NCBI RefSeq assembly: GCF_003933745.1 | Contig: NZ_RSEB01000001.1 | Location: 248,001-312,000 of the forward strand | Source: Glycomyces terrestris | Lineage (GTDB): Bacteria; Actinomycetota; Actinomycetes; Mycobacteriales; Micromonosporaceae | DNA length: 64,000 nucleotides | Direction of reading: 5' to 3' | Shown: positions 58,894 through 64,000 of the stretch, piece after piece | Layout: each line of letters begins with the position of its first letter | Position numbering within the stretch: the first letter of the stretch is position 1 | Translations under genes and position numbers: made by a program | The notes under the pieces: generated by a model | What the model saw: only the letters and a program-made list of their open reading frames with translations | The model's database searches: none | Told to the model about the DNA's origin: nothing

Positions 58894-58952
58894 AGTTCAA
58901 GACTGTACTCGCACGGACCGACAACGGCCCTCCCAGACGGGCGCGAGGAGGG

Positions 58953-61678
<2,726 letters not shown>

Positions 61679-61813
61679 GGCCGGTCCTGCGTCAGGCCGG
61701 CCGGGAGCGCGACGGTCCGCCTCCCGGGCAGCGCTCGGGCACTGGCGGCGGGCGGTCATACTCGGTGCCGACGCAGGCGCGGGGGCCAGGCCTCCGGCAG
61801 GGAGGCAGGAATC

Positions 61814-62341
61814 ATGAAGCAGCCGCAGCGGGCCCGGGCGGTCCAATGGCACCTCACCGCGGACGGTTCGGCGGTCCAGGCGTACCCGAAGGCCCTCGAC
61901 CACACCGACCCGAAGCGGGAGGCGCCGAAGGGGCTGAAGTACGTCCGCTACGCGACCACGCGGCGCCTGGCGCTGGCGGACCTGTACGCCTTCGAGGAGG
62001 CCCTCGACAGGACCGTGGCGCGCGACGGCCGCGTGTCCTCGGCGGCGGCCCTCACGGGTGTGATCGGGCTGGCCGCGATGATCGTCGGCTGGATCGTCCT
62101 CCCCGCGATCGGCGTGGACGGCGCCTGGACGCAGATCCTGCGCGTCGCCGCGATCCCGGTCCTGGTGGTCGGGGTCGCGGGGGTGATGTTCACGCCCGGC
62201 CTGACGGCCCGCAGGATCGATGGCCTCCGGGCCGACGCGGGCCTGGACGTCTCCACCTTCGAAGTCCTCAAGGAACCCGACGCCCTGGCCCTGCTCCACG
62301 CCCCGGGGACGGTCTCCGGGCCCGGCATCGCGGGCGGCTAG
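61814..62341 (+). CDS. Small membrane protein of unknown function
   Basis: A 175-residue protein with a polar N-terminal half containing a basic region (about 35-55), two hydrophobic helices (about 77-98 and 110-128) and a soluble C-terminus with LDVSTFEVLKEPDALALL. ATG 61814 follows GGGAGGCAGGA. It does not match a family I know. It lies downstream of choA by 135 nt on the same strand and convergent with tlyA. Confidence 0.65.
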   Translation: MKQPQRARAVQWHLTADGSAVQAYPKALDHTDPKREAPKGLKYVRYATTRRLALADLYAFEEALDRTVARDGRVSSAAALTGVIGLAAMIVGWIVLPAIGVDGAWTQILRVAAIPVLVVGVAGVMFTPGLTARRIDGLRADAGLDVSTFEVLKEPDALALLHAPGTVSGPGIAGG

Positions 62342-62420
62342 GGCCTGCGGATCGTCGAACCATGGTCGCGGCGATGACCGGGCTCGCGCGGGAGGCGGCC
62401 GAAGCCGTGCACAGGAATTC

Positions 62421-63212
62421 CTAGGCCGGGCCGGCGGCGACCGCGGCGTCGACCGCTTCGCGGGTGACGGGCTCGCCGCCGGTCTGCATGCGGCAGAAGA
62501 ACTCCACGTTGCCCTTGGGGCCGGGCAGGGGGCTGGCGGCGACCGCGGTCGTGGTCCAGCCGAGGCCCTGCGCGGCCTCGACGACGTTCCAGACCGCGTC
62601 GGCGCGCTGGGCGGGGTCGGCGACGACGCCGCCGGCGCCGACCTGGCCCTTCCCGACCTCGAACTGGGGCTTGACCATCGGGAGGATGAGGCCGGTGGGC
62701 TTGGTGCAGGCCGCGAGCGCGGGCAGGACGAGCGCGAGGGAGATGAACGACAGGTCCCCGACCGTCAGGTCCACCTGGCCGCCGAGCTGCTCGGGGGTGA
62801 GGTGGCGGACGTTGGTGCGGTCGTGGACGCGCACGCGCTCGTCGGTCTGGAGCTTCCAGGCGAGCTGGCCGTAGCCGACGTCGACGGCGAGGACCTCGGC
62901 GGCGCCGCGGCGCAGCAGGACGTCGGTGAAGCCGCCGGTGGAGGCGCCGGCGTCGAGGACGCGCAGGCCCGCGGGGTCGACGCCGAACGCGTCGAGGGCG
63001 CCGATGAGCTTGTGGGCGCCCCGGGAGACGTAGTCGTCGGCGTCGCCGACCAGGCGGATCGAGTCGTCGCCGGTGACGCTCGTGGCGGCCTTGGTGGCGG
63101 GGATGCCGCGCAGGTGGATGCGCCCGGCCGCGATGAGTTCGCGGGCGTGCTCGCGGGAGCGGGCGATCTTGCGGCGGACGAGTTCGGCGTCGAGTCGGTA
63201 GCGCGTCGGCAT
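62421..63212 (-). CDS. tlyA: rRNA 2'-O-methyltransferase TlyA
   Basis: A 263-residue enzyme. An S4 domain (about 4-62) with YRLDAELVRRKIARSREHARELIAAGRI precedes a Rossmann methyltransferase domain with the SAM motif LDAGASTGGFTDVLLRRGA, FISL and LPMVKPQFEVGKGQV. It methylates ribose in 16S and 23S rRNA, the modification that capreomycin susceptibility depends on in mycobacteria. It is first in the conserved tlyA-nadK-recN series, but choA and another gene are inserted on the opposite strand. Confidence 0.93.
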   Translation of the reverse strand: MPTRYRLDAELVRRKIARSREHARELIAAGRIHLRGIPATKAATSVTGDDSIRLVGDADDYVSRGAHKLIGALDAFGVDPAGLRVLDAGASTGGFTDVLLRRGAAEVLAVDVGYGQLAWKLQTDERVRVHDRTNVRHLTPEQLGGQVDLTVGDLSFISLALVLPALAACTKPTGLILPMVKPQFEVGKGQVGAGGVVADPAQRADAVWNVVEAAQGLGWTTTAVAASPLPGPKGNVEFFCRMQTGGEPVTREAVDAAVAAGPA

Positions 63213-63245
63213 GGGCGCGGTCGCAGGCTTTCTAAGGCGGTGGTG

Positions 63246-63446
63246 TCAGGCGTCGTCGACGTTGCTGAGGATCTCCGAGAGGCGCTGCTGGACGCCTTCG
63301 AAGACGGCCACGTGCTCGGTGACGGCCAGGTCGGGGAGCGCTTCGAGCCGGGCGAGGGCCTCCTCGACCTCGGCGGCGACGTCGTCGGCGTCCTCGCTGG
63401 GCTTCAGGCGGGCCGCGAGGGCCCCCGGGTTCGGCGCGTCGCTCAT
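63246..63446 (-). CDS. Small acidic protein between tlyA and a coiled-coil gene
   Basis: A 66-residue, strongly acidic, helical protein (DVAAEVEEALARLEALPDLAVTEHVAVFEGVQQRLSEILSNVD). Its ATG overlaps the upstream stop (ATGA). A small protein at this place next to tlyA is common in actinobacteria (Rv1693-like). Function unknown. It is 33 nt from tlyA and probably shares its transcript. Confidence 0.7.
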   Translation of the reverse strand: MSDAPNPGALAARLKPSEDADDVAAEVEEALARLEALPDLAVTEHVAVFEGVQQRLSEILSNVDDA

Positions 63447-63928
63447 GCGTCCCCTTCCTCGTCGCCGCGGTGCTGCGGGGCGGCGGGGGCGTCGGCGGCG
63501 GGCGCGGGGGCCTCGGCGGGGGCCGGCGGCTCGGCCGGGTTCGCGGTGTGCGGCGCGGCCGCGGACTCGGCGCGCGGCTCGGCGAGCTTGGCAGCGGAGG
63601 CGGCGGCCTCGGCTTCGGCGAGGCGCACGCGCAGTTCGCGGATCTGCTCCTCGGAGTGCTCCAGGCGCAGGTTGAGGTCGTCGAGGTCGGCCTGGGTGGC
63701 GACGCCCATGCGGGTGAGGCCGGCGTCGAGCTCGGCGCGGATCAGGCGGCCGATGTCGTGGACGGTGCGGCCGCCGTGCTCGCGCAGCCGCTGGGCGCCC
63801 TCGCGGGCGCTCTCGCCGCCCGAGCGCAGGTCCTCGCGGACGCGGTCGGCGAATTCGCGGGCGCGGCGGGCGGGCTCGCCGGCCATGCCGAAGACGGTGT
63901 CGAAGGTGGCGCGGGCGCTTCCGGACAT
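63443..63928 (-). CDS. Coiled-coil protein with Ala/Pro-rich tail
   Basis: A 161-residue protein: an Arg-rich amphipathic helical region (1-50), a coiled coil (about 75-110, TQADLDDLNLRLEHSEEQIRELRVRLAEAEAAAS) and a low-complexity Ala/Pro/Glu tail. The helical part resembles phasin-type or nucleoid-associated small proteins. The start at 63928 follows GAGAGGAGTGGGAGCAC. It is the first gene of the minus-strand tlyA transcript visible in the window. Confidence 0.65.
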   Translation of the reverse strand: MSGSARATFDTVFGMAGEPARRAREFADRVREDLRSGGESAREGAQRLREHGGRTVHDIGRLIRAELDAGLTRMGVATQADLDDLNLRLEHSEEQIRELRVRLAEAEAAASAAKLAEPRAESAAAPHTANPAEPPAPAEAPAPAADAPAAPQHRGDEEGDA

Positions 63929-64000
63929 GTGCTCCCACTCCTCTCGAAGTCTGCCAGGTTCCCGGGACGGGCTCGTACGCCCTCAACGGTACTGCCAAGC

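Overview
The window is very GC-rich bacterial DNA with actinobacterial gene families throughout. WXG100-type proteins, a DevR/DevS two-component pair, SteA/SteB (MctB)-type divisome genes, many GTG and TTG starts, start/stop overlaps and G+C-rich hairpin terminators all point to Actinomycetota. The block tlyA - nadK - recN - steA - steB/mctB - murJ region - pyrG - Nudix - parA - scpA - scpB - rluB - cmk - der follows the well-known mycobacterial/streptomycete order. Genus cannot be fixed from sequence reading alone; a Micromonosporales/Glycomycetales-type organism is a guess.

Region 1 (1-5.2 kb, all minus strand) is a compact operon: alpha/beta hydrolase, a protein with two YbaB/EbfC-like halves, a WXG100-like small protein, two unknown membrane proteins, a YbaB/EbfC protein, and a short ORF that is only the C-terminal end of an NhaA antiporter. 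No ESX ATPase is present in the window. Region 2 (5.4-8.3 kb) is an ABC-2 export operon (two permeases, ATPase) led by a GbsR/MarR-like repressor with an AT-rich nested palindrome in front of it.

Region 3 (8.5-33.4 kb) is the most striking part: an accessory island that looks like a complete hypoxia/dormancy regulon. It holds a NarL-type response regulator (DevR/DosR-like), a convergent DevS-like kinase with one GAF domain, eight universal stress proteins, a CtpF-like P-type ATPase, a PNPOx-like flavoprotein, phosphoketolase, pyruvate phosphate dikinase, D-lactate dehydrogenase, a GNAT/acyl-CoA synthetase (NDP-forming) fusion, two SQR-like FAD oxidoreductases, a DoxX-like protein, a flavodoxin, a SHOCT protein and an SDR. 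I find about 14 copies of a 15-bp palindrome close to the mycobacterial DevR box (GGGACTTNNGNCCCT; here usually GGGACCTNNGKCCCT) in front of these genes and none that I accept in the housekeeping half. The likely picture is phosphate- and lactate-based fermentation with PEP and acetyl-CoA/ATP salvage, switched on by a redox or gas signal.

Region 4 (33.4-36.8 kb) is a boundary: an IS3-type transposase remnant, a truncated ORF, a secreted repeat-containing surface protein, and tRNA-Pro(GGG). Region 5 (36.9-64 kb) is mostly conserved chromosome: der, cmk, rluB, scpB, scpA, parA, ald, a Nudix hydrolase, a tetR/MFS insertion, pyrG, then an almost gap-free run of cell-envelope genes (alkaline-phosphatase-like membrane protein, glycosyltransferase, MurJ, MraY-like protein, SteB/MctB-like, SteA), recN, nadK, a secreted cholesterol oxidase, tlyA and two small proteins at the right edge.
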